Translations under genes and position numbers: made by a program
Notes under the pieces: model-generated
Seen by the model: the letters and a program-made list of their open reading frames with translations, nothing else
Told to the model about the DNA's origin: nothing
The model's database searches: none
Source: Holdemanella biformis DSM 3989
Lineage (GTDB): Bacteria; Bacillota_I; Bacilli_A; Erysipelotrichales; Erysipelotrichaceae
Direction: 5' to 3'
DNA length: 46,350 nucleotides
NCBI RefSeq assembly: GCF_000156655.1
Contig: NZ_DS996851.1
Span: 45,175 to 91,524, forward strand
Part shown: positions 24,755-33,337 of the stretch, piece by piece
How positions within the stretch are numbered: position 1 is the first letter of the stretch
Layout: each line of letters starts with the position of its first letter

Positions 24755-26117
24755 ACATAGAAATGAATCCAAATGCATTCGCAATCGAACTTAATAAAAT
24801 GATGAATGCGAAAATTGGACATAAGTATTGAATCATGAAATTGAATATTTTCTTACGTTTGAATGAATTTCCATCTTGTGTGATTTCTGCTTCGACTTTT
24901 TCTAATCCAACAACTCTTGAAACAAAGATACAAATCGCAATGGCAGCGATAGGCATCATGACAGAGTTTGTCAAGAAATCAAAGAAGTCTAAAAATTGCA
25001 TTCCGATGATTGTTACGTTTGACAATGGTCCATATCCTAAACAAGAAAGTGTTCCAAGTCCAATCATAATAATTCCTAAAATGATTGTAGATTTCTTTCT
25101 GGACCAATGTAATTCATCTTGAAATGTAGATACAGCACTCTCTGTTAATGCGATTGAACTTGTGATAGCTGCGAATAACACCAACAAGAAGAAAATGATA
25201 CCGATACCTGTGCCTAGTCCCATACTTGCGAATACTTTAGGAATTGTGATGAACATCAAGGATGGTCCAGCTTTTAATGTTTCCATATCTCCTCCAGAAA
25301 AAGAAAATACAGCTGGAATAATCATCAATCCTGCCATGATCGCAATGGCTGTATCGAAAATTTCTACGTTTTCTGTTGAACCTTCAATGGAAACGTCTTT
25401 TTTCATATAAGAACCAAATGTGATCAAGATACCCATCGCAATAGATAATGAATAGAACATTTGTCCCATAGCGCTAACAACGGTCATCCAAGAGAAGTTA
25501 TCAAAGTTAGGAATTAAGAAATATTTAACACCTTCAATTGCACCAGGTCGACTGATTGAGTATCCTGCAATAATTACAGATAATACGACAAGAACTGGCA
25601 TCATAAATTTGGATACTCTTTCAATTCCGTTTTGAACACCTGCATAGATAATAGCTAGTGTAAAAAAAGTGAAAAGTATAAAACATATTTCTGTAGATAC
25701 TCCATTTGAAATGAAAGTTGAAAAATATGTGTCAGTAGCCAGTAATTTTGCGTCACCTTTTAAATACTCAAATAAATACTTGATGACCCATCCTCCGATT
25801 ACAGAATAATAAGGAACAATCAAAATAGGTATAATGGCATTGATCCATCCGGAAAATGATGCGAACTTCGTTTTTGCGAAAGTATGAAAAGCTCCAACTG
25901 GACTTTTCTTTGTCATTCTTCCAAGTGTTGTTTCGGCTATGATCATTGTATAACCGAAAGTTAAGGCAAGAACAATGTAAATAAGTAAGAAGATTCCTCC
26001 TCCGTATTTAGCGGCTAAATAGGGAAATCTCCATATATTGCCTAGACCAACACTGGCTCCTGCGGCAGACAAGACAAATCCTAATTTGCCAGAAAATGTA
26101 CTACGTTTATTGTGCAT
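24753..26117 (-). CDS. Sodium-dependent transporter, SNF (neurotransmitter:sodium symporter) family
   Basis: A 454-residue membrane protein with about 11-12 membrane segments. The first segment carries SAAGASVGLGNIWRFPYLAAKYGGG, the hallmark of the LeuT/TnaT family, with the residues that form the sodium and substrate site. Bacterial members import amino acids such as tryptophan, tyrosine, leucine or alanine with Na+. It is monocistronic, ended by its own terminator. Substrate cannot be read without modelling. Confidence 0.92.
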   Translation of the reverse strand: MHNKRSTFSGKLGFVLSAAGASVGLGNIWRFPYLAAKYGGGIFLLIYIVLALTFGYTMIIAETTLGRMTKKSPVGAFHTFAKTKFASFSGWINAIIPILIVPYYSVIGGWVIKYLFEYLKGDAKLLATDTYFSTFISNGVSTEICFILFTFFTLAIIYAGVQNGIERVSKFMMPVLVVLSVIIAGYSISRPGAIEGVKYFLIPNFDNFSWMTVVSAMGQMFYSLSIAMGILITFGSYMKKDVSIEGSTENVEIFDTAIAIMAGLMIIPAVFSFSGGDMETLKAGPSLMFITIPKVFASMGLGTGIGIIFFLLVLFAAITSSIALTESAVSTFQDELHWSRKKSTIILGIIMIGLGTLSCLGYGPLSNVTIIGMQFLDFFDFLTNSVMMPIAAIAICIFVSRVVGLEKVEAEITQDGNSFKRKKIFNFMIQYLCPIFAFIILLSSIANAFGFISM

Positions 26118-26223
26118 AATAAAAACACCCTTCCTCAGTGATTATGATTATATCATCTATGAAAGGGTTTACGCAAATTTGTAAAAAAATAATGTTAAAT
26201 TTTCTGAAAAATGTGTTTTGGAT

Positions 26224-26247
26224 AAAAAAAGAAGTCCTTTCGGACTT
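26224..26247 (-). terminator. Terminator of tRNA-Glu copy 2
   Basis: Identical arms to copy 1: plus-strand AAGTCC (26232-26237) and GGACTT (26242-26247), with an A-run at 26224-26230 that is the T-run on the minus strand. Confidence 0.88.
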
Positions 26248-26258
26248 TGTTTGAAATA

Positions 26259-26334
26259 TGGTGACGCGTACGGGATTCGAACCCGTGAGTGCATGCGTGA
26301 AAGGCATGTGAGTTAACCGTTTCTCCAACGCGCC
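26259..26334 (-). tRNA. tRNA-Glu (anticodon UUC), copy 2
   Basis: Same structure as copy 1: acceptor GGCGCGT/ACGCGTC, anticodon TTC in loop CTTTCAC, encoded CCA, 76 bases. The one difference is in the variable region (GCATGCAC here, GCATGCAT in copy 1). Leader, terminator and spacing are conserved, so the two genes are a dispersed duplication in direct orientation 12.4 kb apart. Confidence 0.97.
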
Positions 26335-26373
26335 ATGTATATTAAACTTGCCTTTCTTGACAAGTGCTCACTA

Positions 26374-26402
26374 ATATTACTACAACATTTTAATTAATGC
26401 AA
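26374..26402 (-). promoter_or_regulatory. Promoter of tRNA-Glu copy 2
   Basis: On the minus strand TTGCAT (26397-26402) and TAATAT (26374-26379) are 17 bases apart, same layout as for copy 1 though the sequence between has diverged. Confidence 0.6.
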
Positions 26403-26419
26403 GTATTTTTTTAAAAAAT

Positions 26420-26472
26420 TTGACAGATTGCTTTAATAGTATATAATGTGAACAGTTAACATGGTTAACTGT
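26420..26472 (+). promoter_or_regulatory. degV promoter with a perfect palindromic operator
   Basis: TTGACA (26420-26425) and TATAAT (26442-26447) are 16 bases apart. Directly after, ACAGTTAAC (26452-26460) and GTTAACTGT (26464-26472) form a perfect 9-3-9 palindrome over the expected start site. It matches the two imperfect sites in front of the ADH/ALDH operon at 487-529. Confidence 0.75.
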
Positions 26473-26482
26473 GGAGGAAATT

Positions 26483-27307
26483 ATGATTCGATTATTAGTA
26501 GATTCAGCAAGTGATTATACGCAAGAAGAGATAGAAAATAAAAATTTATATTTTGTGCCTTTACAAATTCAAATTGAAGGAAAGAACTATTTGGATGGTG
26601 TTGATATTGATAAGGAAACGTTTTATGAGAAGATGATGAATTCAAAAGAATTTTTTAAAACATCACAACCATCACCACAAGAATTTTTAGATATTTTTGA
26701 AAAAGTGAAGAAGAAACAAGAGACATTAATATGTTTATCCTTATCTAGTAAATTGAGTGGAACCTATCAGAGTGCTTGTCTGGCAAAAGACATGGTGGAT
26801 TATGAGAATATCTTTATTATTGATACATTAACAGCAGCTGCTGGAATTCGTTTACTATGTGAAGTGGCAATAAACTGGATTGGTGAAAATAGAAGTGTTG
26901 AGAGTATTGTATCTGGTTTAGAAGAATTAAAAGAACGAGTGCATATTTATGCTGGTTTAGATACATTGGAATATTTGGCTAAGGGTGGAAGAATTTCTAA
27001 GACAGCAGCAGCCATTGGAACTTTGGCAAGTATTAAACCAATTATTTGTGTAAACCATGGAGAAGTTGTGGTTGCCGGTAAGACACGTGGTGTGAATAAG
27101 GCAACAAGTGTTGTATGTGAAAAGATGCAGTCAGATATTGTTGATACATTGTATCCAGTTTATACATTGTATTCATATGGTTTAGAGAATGTTGAAAAAC
27201 TAGAATCAAAATTGGATTTAGATGTGAATCGTGCTCGTATTGGTTCAACAATTGGAGTTCATATTGGACCAAATGCATTTGGTGTTTGTTTCGTATCTAA
27301 ACTATAG
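26483..27307 (+). CDS. DegV-family fatty-acid-binding protein (FakB-like)
   Basis: The 274-residue protein starts MIRLLVDSASDYTQEE, with the DSAS block, then FFKTSQPSPQEF and SLSSKLSGTYQSA, and ends near VHIGPNAFGVCF; these line the fatty-acid pocket in DegV/FakB. Such proteins present a bound fatty acid to the kinase FakA, feeding phospholipid synthesis. FakA is not in the window. The ATG at 26483 is chosen because GGAGG (26473-26477) precedes it; an upstream in-frame GTG at 26471 lies in the operator. It is transcribed alone or with the following nucleotidyltransferase, which has its own promoter. Confidence 0.92.
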   Translation: MIRLLVDSASDYTQEEIENKNLYFVPLQIQIEGKNYLDGVDIDKETFYEKMMNSKEFFKTSQPSPQEFLDIFEKVKKKQETLICLSLSSKLSGTYQSACLAKDMVDYENIFIIDTLTAAAGIRLLCEVAINWIGENRSVESIVSGLEELKERVHIYAGLDTLEYLAKGGRISKTAAAIGTLASIKPIICVNHGEVVVAGKTRGVNKATSVVCEKMQSDIVDTLYPVYTLYSYGLENVEKLESKLDLDVNRARIGSTIGVHIGPNAFGVCFVSKL

Positions 27308-27312
27308 TTAAC

Positions 27313-27341
27313 TTGTGAAGGTGTATACATTTTAGTATAAT
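27313..27341 (+). promoter_or_regulatory. Promoter of the nucleotidyltransferase gene
   Basis: TTGTGA (27313-27318) and TATAAT (27336-27341), 17-base spacer. A single half-site AGTTAAC (27306-27312) abuts the -35, but the other arm is missing. Confidence 0.65.
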
Positions 27342-27376
27342 GGATATACGGATTTACAAGGAGAGTTTTTGATAAT

Positions 27377-28291
27377 ATGAAAACAACATTAATTATTATG
27401 GCAGCTGGAATTGGTTCTCGTTTTGGTGGCGGAATCAAACAGTTAGCTAAAATGGGTCCAAATGGTGAAATCATTATGGATTATTCAATCTATGATGCCA
27501 AAGAGGCTGGCTTCGATAAAGTCGTATTTATTATTCGTAAGGATATTGAAGAGGAATTTAAAGAAGTGATTGGAAATCGTATCCAAAATTATATGGATGT
27601 AGAATATGTATTCCAAGATATCAATGATTTACCAGAAGGATTTACTTGTCCTGAAGGTCGTACTAAGCCTTGGGGAACAGGCCAGGCTGTATTATGTGCG
27701 AAAAGTGTTGTGGATACACCATATGTGATTATCAATGCGGATGATTATTATGGTAAAGAAGCATTTGTGAAATTACATGATTTCTTGATTAACCATGAAA
27801 AAATGGGAAAAGAATTTGATATGGGTATGGCCGGATTCATTTTAAAGAATACATTAAGTGAGAATGGAACTGTAACTCGTGGTGTATGTAAAGTGGATGA
27901 TAATAATTTATTAAAAGAAGTTTATGAAACAACTGGAATCAAGGCTGAAGCAGAAAAAATTGTATGTGATGATCCTGAAGTAGAGGCTTGGGCAAAACCC
28001 GAAAGTAATGTTTCTATGAATATGTGGGCTGGATATCCGGATTTCTTAGACTATTTAGAAAAGGATTTTAGTACTTTCTTATCAAATATTTCAGATAATC
28101 CAATGAAGAAAGAATATTTGCTTCCAAATATTGTAGCTGAATTATTGAGGGAAGATCGTATCAATGTGAAGGTACTTGAAACACATGATAAATGGTTTGG
28201 TGTAACATATGCCGAAGATAAGGAATATGTGCAAAATGCCTTTAAACAATTGATTGAAAACGGTGTATATCCTGAAAAATTATGGAAATAG
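27377..28291 (+). CDS. Sugar-phosphate nucleotidyltransferase-like protein
   Basis: A 304-residue protein with the GT-A nucleotidyltransferase start IIMAAGIGSRFGGGIKQL (Gly-rich loop plus Lys), and IINADDYYGKEAF, where the Asp pair would bind the metal. It resembles glucose-1-phosphate uridylyl/thymidylyltransferases but is not close enough to a known subgroup to name a sugar or nucleotide. No glycan genes adjoin it. It ends at a strong terminator. Confidence 0.82.
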   Translation: MKTTLIIMAAGIGSRFGGGIKQLAKMGPNGEIIMDYSIYDAKEAGFDKVVFIIRKDIEEEFKEVIGNRIQNYMDVEYVFQDINDLPEGFTCPEGRTKPWGTGQAVLCAKSVVDTPYVIINADDYYGKEAFVKLHDFLINHEKMGKEFDMGMAGFILKNTLSENGTVTRGVCKVDDNNLLKEVYETTGIKAEAEKIVCDDPEVEAWAKPESNVSMNMWAGYPDFLDYLEKDFSTFLSNISDNPMKKEYLLPNIVAELLREDRINVKVLETHDKWFGVTYAEDKEYVQNAFKQLIENGVYPEKLWK

Positions 28292-28313
28292 GACGATTTG
28301 TCCTATTTTTTTT
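28287..28313 (+). terminator. Terminator after nucleotidyltransferase gene
   Basis: AATAGGAC (28287-28294), loop GATTT, GTCCTATT (28300-28307), then T-run; the stem starts at the stop codon. Confidence 0.92.
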
Positions 28314-28326
28314 GTTCGATTAATGA

Positions 28327-28470
28327 TATAATCCAAACGTGTTTCGTATATGTCGACTAATACGGAGTCGACGTTTCTACCCCTAAACCGTAAATTCAGG
28401 GACTATGAATCAACCTACTATTTTTATTGTGTCGTGTTGATTCTCGTTTTTGTGCGAGACTTTTTTATTT
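28327..28470 (+). promoter_or_regulatory. Purine riboswitch (guanine/hypoxanthine/xanthine class) with terminator
   Basis: TATAAT at 28327-28332 is the -10. Aptamer: P1 TTCGTA (28343-28348) with TATGAA (28404-28409); P2 GTCGACT (28352-28358) with AGTCGAC (28366-28372) and loop AATACGG; core GTTTCTACC; P3 CCCT (28381-28384) with AGGG (28398-28401) and loop ACCGTAAAT. The base that pairs with the ligand is C28403 (GACTATG), which selects guanine-type rather than adenine ligands. Expression platform: GAATCAAC (28407-28414) can pair with GTTGATTC (28436-28443) as antiterminator, excluding the terminator TCTCG/CGAGA plus T-run (28442-28466). Ligand should stabilise P1 and shut the gene off. Confidence 0.92.
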
Positions 28471-28482
28471 TCGGAGGAAAAC

Positions 28483-29790
28483 ATGAGAAAAGAAGATGTG
28501 AAAAAGGGTTCTATATATGAACTTGATGGTGTTGTACCTTTAAAAGAGGCATTGCCTTTAGGAATTCAACACGTATTGGCTATGTTTCTAGGAAACATCA
28601 GTCCATTATTAATTATTGCAGGAATGCTTGGATTATCACCGGATTTAAAATCTGCATTGATTCAAAATGCGATGTTTATTGCTGGAGCTGTTACTTTAGT
28701 TCAGTTATATCCAGTGTGGAAAGTGGGAGCTAAACTTCCAATCGTTATGGGTACTAGTTCTGGATTTATTGGAACTGCCAAAGCCATGGGTACTTTATAT
28801 GGTTATGGTGCATTGATGGGAGCAAGTTTAATTGGTGGTTTATTTGAGATGGTTTTAGGTTTCTTTATTAAACCATTAAGAAAATTATTCCCACCTGTTG
28901 TTACAAGTTTAGTTATCATTTCGATTGGGTTATCATTACTTCCTGTTGGTATCAATTATTTTGGTGGCGGTAGTGGTGCTGCTGATTTTGGAGATCCTAA
29001 ACATTTATTGGTTGGTACATTTGTTATTTTGGTGATCATTATCGCAAAACAAATCAAAGGATTTGTGAATAATGCATCCATCTTGATTGGTATTATCGCA
29101 GGATATATCTTGGCTATCGTACTTGGAATGGTTGATTTTACACAAGTTCAAACCGCTTCTTGGATTGCACTTCCAACTTTTATGCCAGTTAAAATGGAGT
29201 TCAATTTAGAAGCTATTATTGCGATGGGAATTATGTTTATTGCGACAACAGTTGAAACAGTCGGAGATGTTTCTGGTATCACAAATGGTGGTTTAAATCG
29301 TGAAGCAACTTCTGAAGAATTACAAGGTGGCGTATTGGCAGATGGTTTAGGTTCTGTTGTAGCCTCATTGTTTGGCGTTTTACCAAATACTTCATTCTCT
29401 CAAAATGTTGGTTTGGTTTCAGTGACTAAAGTTGTTAACCGTTTTACAATTATGACAGGAGCTATCTTCTTGATTCTTTGCGGTTTCTGTCCAAAATTAA
29501 GTGCTTTATTTGCGGTTATGCCTCAGTCTGTACTTGGTGGAGCAGCTGTTATTATGTTTGCGAGTATTTTAGTGAGTGGTATTCAATCATTGATGCGTGT
29601 TGAATTCAATGAAAGAAACACTTTGATTATTGCCTTGGCAATCGGCCTTGGAATTGGTATTGGACAAGTTCCTACAGTTCTAGCACAATTACCAAGTTGG
29701 GTTGGAAATATTTTTGCACAAAACGGAATTATTATGACGTTTGTGATCGCAACCGTATTAAATTTAATTTTGCCTGGCAAAAAAGACTAA
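28483..29790 (+). CDS. Xanthine/uracil permease (NCS2 family)
   Basis: A 435-residue membrane protein with about 12-14 segments, containing the NCS2 signature region GGLNREATSEELQGGVLADGLGSVVASLFGVLPNTSFSQNVGLV. It imports a purine base (xanthine, guanine or hypoxanthine likely) or uracil. The purine riboswitch before it favours a purine such as xanthine (PbuX-like). The ATG at 28483 follows GGAGGA (28473-28478); an earlier in-frame GTG at 28450 is in the terminator stem and is rejected. Xanthine dehydrogenase genes follow, so imported base may be oxidised. Confidence 0.92.
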   Translation: MRKEDVKKGSIYELDGVVPLKEALPLGIQHVLAMFLGNISPLLIIAGMLGLSPDLKSALIQNAMFIAGAVTLVQLYPVWKVGAKLPIVMGTSSGFIGTAKAMGTLYGYGALMGASLIGGLFEMVLGFFIKPLRKLFPPVVTSLVIISIGLSLLPVGINYFGGGSGAADFGDPKHLLVGTFVILVIIIAKQIKGFVNNASILIGIIAGYILAIVLGMVDFTQVQTASWIALPTFMPVKMEFNLEAIIAMGIMFIATTVETVGDVSGITNGGLNREATSEELQGGVLADGLGSVVASLFGVLPNTSFSQNVGLVSVTKVVNRFTIMTGAIFLILCGFCPKLSALFAVMPQSVLGGAAVIMFASILVSGIQSLMRVEFNERNTLIIALAIGLGIGIGQVPTVLAQLPSWVGNIFAQNGIIMTFVIATVLNLILPGKKD

Positions 29791-29796
29791 TAAATA

Positions 29797-29829
29797 AGTG
29801 TTAAACATTGTGTTTAACACTTTCTTTTT
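29797..29829 (+). terminator. Terminator after the purine permease
   Basis: AGTGTTAAACA (29797-29807), TTG, TGTTTAACACT (29811-29821), then TTCTTTTT. The perfect symmetry and T-run make it a terminator; it may limit riboswitch control of the dehydrogenase genes. Confidence 0.85.
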
Positions 29830-29867
29830 GTGTTAAAATTTTAGTAAAGAAAGAGAGCGTATCCATT

Positions 29868-30617
29868 ATGTTAAGAATAATGAATTATGCGACGCCAGAA
29901 TCTTTGGATGAGGCGTATGCGCTATTAACAAAAAATAAGAAGAATATGATTTTGGGCGGTATGATTTGGTTAAAGATGGAAGATATTCAAATTCCAACCG
30001 CTATCGATTTGAGTAAACTAGGTTTGGACCAAATCGAAGAAGAAGATGCGGAATTTAAAATTGGAGCCATGGTAACTTTACGCCAATTAGAAACGCATGA
30101 ATCATTTAATAAAGCAACTTGTCATGTGTTTAGAGATGCTGTAAAGGATATTGTCGGTGTGCAATTAAGAAATTTGGCGACAGTTGGAGGAAGTGTATAT
30201 TCACGCTTTAGTTTTAGTGATGTCATCTGTAGCTTGTTATGTTTAGAGTGTGATGTACAAACACATGCACATGGTCGTATTTCACTTGAAGAATTCATAA
30301 GTCTTCCATATGAAAAGGATATAGTAGAATACATTTATGTAAAGAAGACGAATTTGCCAAGTGCCTTTGTTTCAGTAAGAAAAAGTGCTACGGATTTAAG
30401 TGTTTTAAATGCATCTTGTACTAAATATGCTGATCATTATCGTTTCTGTTTTGGGGCAAGACCTGCCATTGCGAAAGTGTATAATTGTGATTTAGATCAT
30501 ATTGATCTAGATGTATATTGTGCAGATAATATGCGTGGAAGTAAGGAATATAGAGAAAAACTTGTTGAGGGATTAACTCAGAAGTTATTGAGAAAGGTAG
30601 AGTCTTATGTTGGTTAA
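29868..30617 (+). CDS. Xanthine dehydrogenase family, FAD-binding subunit
   Basis: A 249-residue FAD-binding subunit of the molybdenum hydroxylase type. It starts NYATPESLDEAYALL, and has ILGGMIWLKM and LRNLATVGGSVYSRFSFSD, the two FAD-contact regions. In the complex it passes electrons from the Fe-S clusters to NAD or another acceptor. The start at 29868 (MLRIMNYATP) is chosen by similarity; the Shine-Dalgarno is weak (GAGAG, 8 bases away). It overlaps the Fe-S subunit gene by 11 bases. Confidence 0.88.
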   Translation: MLRIMNYATPESLDEAYALLTKNKKNMILGGMIWLKMEDIQIPTAIDLSKLGLDQIEEEDAEFKIGAMVTLRQLETHESFNKATCHVFRDAVKDIVGVQLRNLATVGGSVYSRFSFSDVICSLLCLECDVQTHAHGRISLEEFISLPYEKDIVEYIYVKKTNLPSAFVSVRKSATDLSVLNASCTKYADHYRFCFGARPAIAKVYNCDLDHIDLDVYCADNMRGSKEYREKLVEGLTQKLLRKVESYVG

Positions 30618-31068
30618 AATTAAAGTGAATGGAAAATTGATTCAGGATGATGTACAGCCACAAACTTTATTGTTAGACTGGCTAAGAGATCATGGGTGTT
30701 ACAGCGTGAAAAGAGGGTGTGATACCGCAAACTGTGGGTTGTGTACAGTGTGGAAAGATGGAACACCAATTCTTTCTTGTAGTACATTAGCTGTTCGATG
30801 TGATGGTCATGAAATTACAACGCTTGAAGGCCTTCAAAAAGAAGCCAGTGAATTCGGTATGTTTATGGCTAAACAAGGGGCTGAACAATGTGGCTTTTGT
30901 TCGCCAGGATTTATTATGAATGTTTTGGCAATGGAAAAAGAATTAGTGAATCCAAGTGATGACGAGATTCGTGCTTATTTAGCCGGTAATTTATGTCGTT
31001 GTTCTGGATATATGTCGCAAATGCGTGCTATTAAGGCATACTTAAGTCGAGGTGAAAATCATGAATAG
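30607..31068 (+). CDS. Xanthine dehydrogenase family, 2Fe-2S subunit
   Basis: A 153-residue protein with both [2Fe-2S] clusters of the family: plant-ferredoxin-type Cys38, Cys43, Cys46 and Cys58, then the second cluster with Cys95, Cys98, Cys130 and Cys132 (QCGFC ... LCRC). It links the molybdenum centre to the FAD. The gene overlaps the FAD gene upstream and the molybdenum-subunit gene downstream, so the three are translated together. Confidence 0.95.
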   Translation: MLVKIKVNGKLIQDDVQPQTLLLDWLRDHGCYSVKRGCDTANCGLCTVWKDGTPILSCSTLAVRCDGHEITTLEGLQKEASEFGMFMAKQGAEQCGFCSPGFIMNVLAMEKELVNPSDDEIRAYLAGNLCRCSGYMSQMRAIKAYLSRGENHE

Positions 31069-33337
31069 TGTAGGAAAAGGTGTCATCAAAAAAGATGCGA
31101 TGGCTTTAGTTACAGGGCAGCCTGTATATTGTGATGATTTAGCGCCTAAGGATTGTTTGATTGTCAAACTTTTAAGAAGTCCACATGCATATGCGAAAAT
31201 TAAAAGTATTGACACTTCCATTGCGAAAAGAATTCCCGGAATTGAAGCTATATATACATATGAGGATGTTCCAACTTCTCGTTTTACATTGGCAGGGCAA
31301 TCTTATCCTGAACCAAGTCCTTATGATCGAAGAATCTTAGAAAATGTAGTTCGCTATGTAGGCGATGAAGTGGCGATTGTTGCAGGAGCTAATGAAGATT
31401 GTGTGGAGCGTGCTTTAAAAGCAATCAAAGTGGATTATGAAGTATTAGAGCCATTGTTGGATTTTGAAAAATCGATCGATAATACAATTGTGATTCATGA
31501 AGAAGAAGATTATAAGTGTCTTTGTGAGATTGGTAATGACGTAAAGCGTAATATTGTCAGCAGTGGAGAAAGTGTTGTTGGTGATGTGGATGCCGTATTA
31601 AAAGAGTGTGATGTAGTCTTAGAAAGAGATTATCATACAAAAGCGAATGCACAGGCAATGATGGAAACAATGCGTTCATATTGTTATATTGATACATACG
31701 GTCGTTTGAACTGTGTAAGTTCTACACAGATTCCTTTCCATGTTCGTCGAATTTTAAGTAATGCTTTAGAAATTCCAAAATCAAAAATCAATGTGATCAA
31801 GCCAAGAATTGGTGGTGGTTTTGGGGCTAAACAAACGGCTTGTTGTGAAATTTTTACTGCATTTGTTACGTGGAAACTTAAAAAGCCAAGTAAAATCGTT
31901 TATACTCGTGAAGAAACTTTTGCGGCTAGTAACTCAAGACATGAAATGAAAATGCATGTTCGTATTGGCGCTACAAAAGATGGAACGATTGAAGCGATTG
32001 ATTTATATACATTATCAAATCAAGGTGCTTATGGTGAACATGGTCCAACTACAATTGGTTTGGCAGGACATAAATCTTTGCCTTTATATAACCATGTAAA
32101 GGCAAGCCGCTTTACATATGATGTAGTTTATACAAATACAATGCGTGCAGGTGCTTATAGAGGATATGGGGCTACGCAAGGTCAGTTTGCGGTTGAATCT
32201 ATTATTAATGAATTGGCTGATGAATTGAATATGGATCCTTGTGAAATTCGTTTTAAGAATATGACGCGTGAAAATGAAGTGTTATCACAATATTATAATG
32301 AAGAATTGAATGCATGTGCATTGGATCGTTGTTTAGAAAAAGCTATGGAAATGATTGGCTACAAGAATAAACCTTTAAGACGTGATATGGGGGATTTTGT
32401 TCGTGGTTTAGGTGTTTCTTTATCTATGCAAGGTAGTGGTATTTCAGGTCTTGATGTAGGTTCTGTTGAAATTAAACTACAAGATGATGGCTTTTATACA
32501 TTAAGTATTGGTGCTACAGATATGGGTACAGGATGTGATACGATTCTTGCCCAAATGGTTGCGGAATGCATGGATTGTGATGTAGATCAAGTTGTCACTA
32601 GTTCATTGGATACAGACCATGCACCATATGATACGGGTTCTTATGCATCAAGTACAACGTATGTAACGGGTATGGCTGTAGTAAAGGCTTGTGAAAAATT
32701 AAGAAATTCTATTTTAGAAGCGGCAGCCGGATTCTTTAATGTGGATAAAGAAGATATTGAATTTGATGGTAAGAAAATTAATACATTAGATCATGCGCAT
32801 GAAATGAGTTTGGCTGAGTTTGCGGATACATGTTTCAACGGTGGTATCGCAAAAGCATTGATTGCCAGTGACTCTCACATGTCGCCTACGAGTCCGCCTC
32901 CATTTATGGTTGGTATTGCGGAAGTGGATGTAGATAAGTTAACTGGAGAAATCAAGGTTCATGATTATGTTTCTGTAGTTGATTGTGGTACAGTTATCAA
33001 TCCAAATCTTGCCAGAGTACAAGCTGAAGGTGGTATTGTACAAGGTATTGGTATGGCTTTAAGTGAGGATATCACATACTCAAATGAGGGCAAGATGCGT
33101 AATCGTAATTTCTTACAGTATAAGTTACCAACAAGAGTAGATGTTCCAAGTGTTCGTGTTGAGTTTGAAAGTAGCTATGAAGACAATGGTCCTTTTGGTG
33201 CAAAATCTATTGGTGAAGTTGTTATTAATACGCCGACAAGTGCAATTGCAAGTGCTATAAAACATGCGACAGGAGTGCAGGTTCGTACTTTGCCTATTAC
33301 TGCTGAAAAAGTGTTATTAGGAAAAGAAGATGAATAA
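31061..33337 (+). CDS. Xanthine dehydrogenase family, molybdopterin-binding subunit
   Basis: A 758-residue catalytic subunit. GGGFGAKQ (251-258), RAGAYRGYGATQGQFAVES and the GAKSIGE motif with the predicted catalytic Glu719 are all present. Such enzymes hydroxylate purines (hypoxanthine, xanthine) or aldehydes at a molybdenum-cytosine-dinucleotide centre. The ATG at 31061 follows GAGGTG at 31049-31054. Context (purine riboswitch, permease) favours xanthine, but family members with other substrates exist, so the gene symbol is left open. It overlaps the MocA gene by 8 bases. Confidence 0.93.
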   Translation: MNSVGKGVIKKDAMALVTGQPVYCDDLAPKDCLIVKLLRSPHAYAKIKSIDTSIAKRIPGIEAIYTYEDVPTSRFTLAGQSYPEPSPYDRRILENVVRYVGDEVAIVAGANEDCVERALKAIKVDYEVLEPLLDFEKSIDNTIVIHEEEDYKCLCEIGNDVKRNIVSSGESVVGDVDAVLKECDVVLERDYHTKANAQAMMETMRSYCYIDTYGRLNCVSSTQIPFHVRRILSNALEIPKSKINVIKPRIGGGFGAKQTACCEIFTAFVTWKLKKPSKIVYTREETFAASNSRHEMKMHVRIGATKDGTIEAIDLYTLSNQGAYGEHGPTTIGLAGHKSLPLYNHVKASRFTYDVVYTNTMRAGAYRGYGATQGQFAVESIINELADELNMDPCEIRFKNMTRENEVLSQYYNEELNACALDRCLEKAMEMIGYKNKPLRRDMGDFVRGLGVSLSMQGSGISGLDVGSVEIKLQDDGFYTLSIGATDMGTGCDTILAQMVAECMDCDVDQVVTSSLDTDHAPYDTGSYASSTTYVTGMAVVKACEKLRNSILEAAAGFFNVDKEDIEFDGKKINTLDHAHEMSLAEFADTCFNGGIAKALIASDSHMSPTSPPPFMVGIAEVDVDKLTGEIKVHDYVSVVDCGTVINPNLARVQAEGGIVQGIGMALSEDITYSNEGKMRNRNFLQYKLPTRVDVPSVRVEFESSYEDNGPFGAKSIGEVVINTPTSAIASAIKHATGVQVRTLPITAEKVLLGKEDE

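Noticed and set aside
28450-28482. N-terminal extension of the NCS2 permease from a GTG
   Set aside because: The GTG is inside the riboswitch terminator stem; ATG 28483 has a good Shine-Dalgarno.
29797-29821. Perfect palindrome AGTGTTAAACA/TGTTTAACACT as an operator of the GTTAAC type
   Set aside because: It is followed by a T-run after a stop codon, and the arms do not keep GTTAAC; a terminator explains it.
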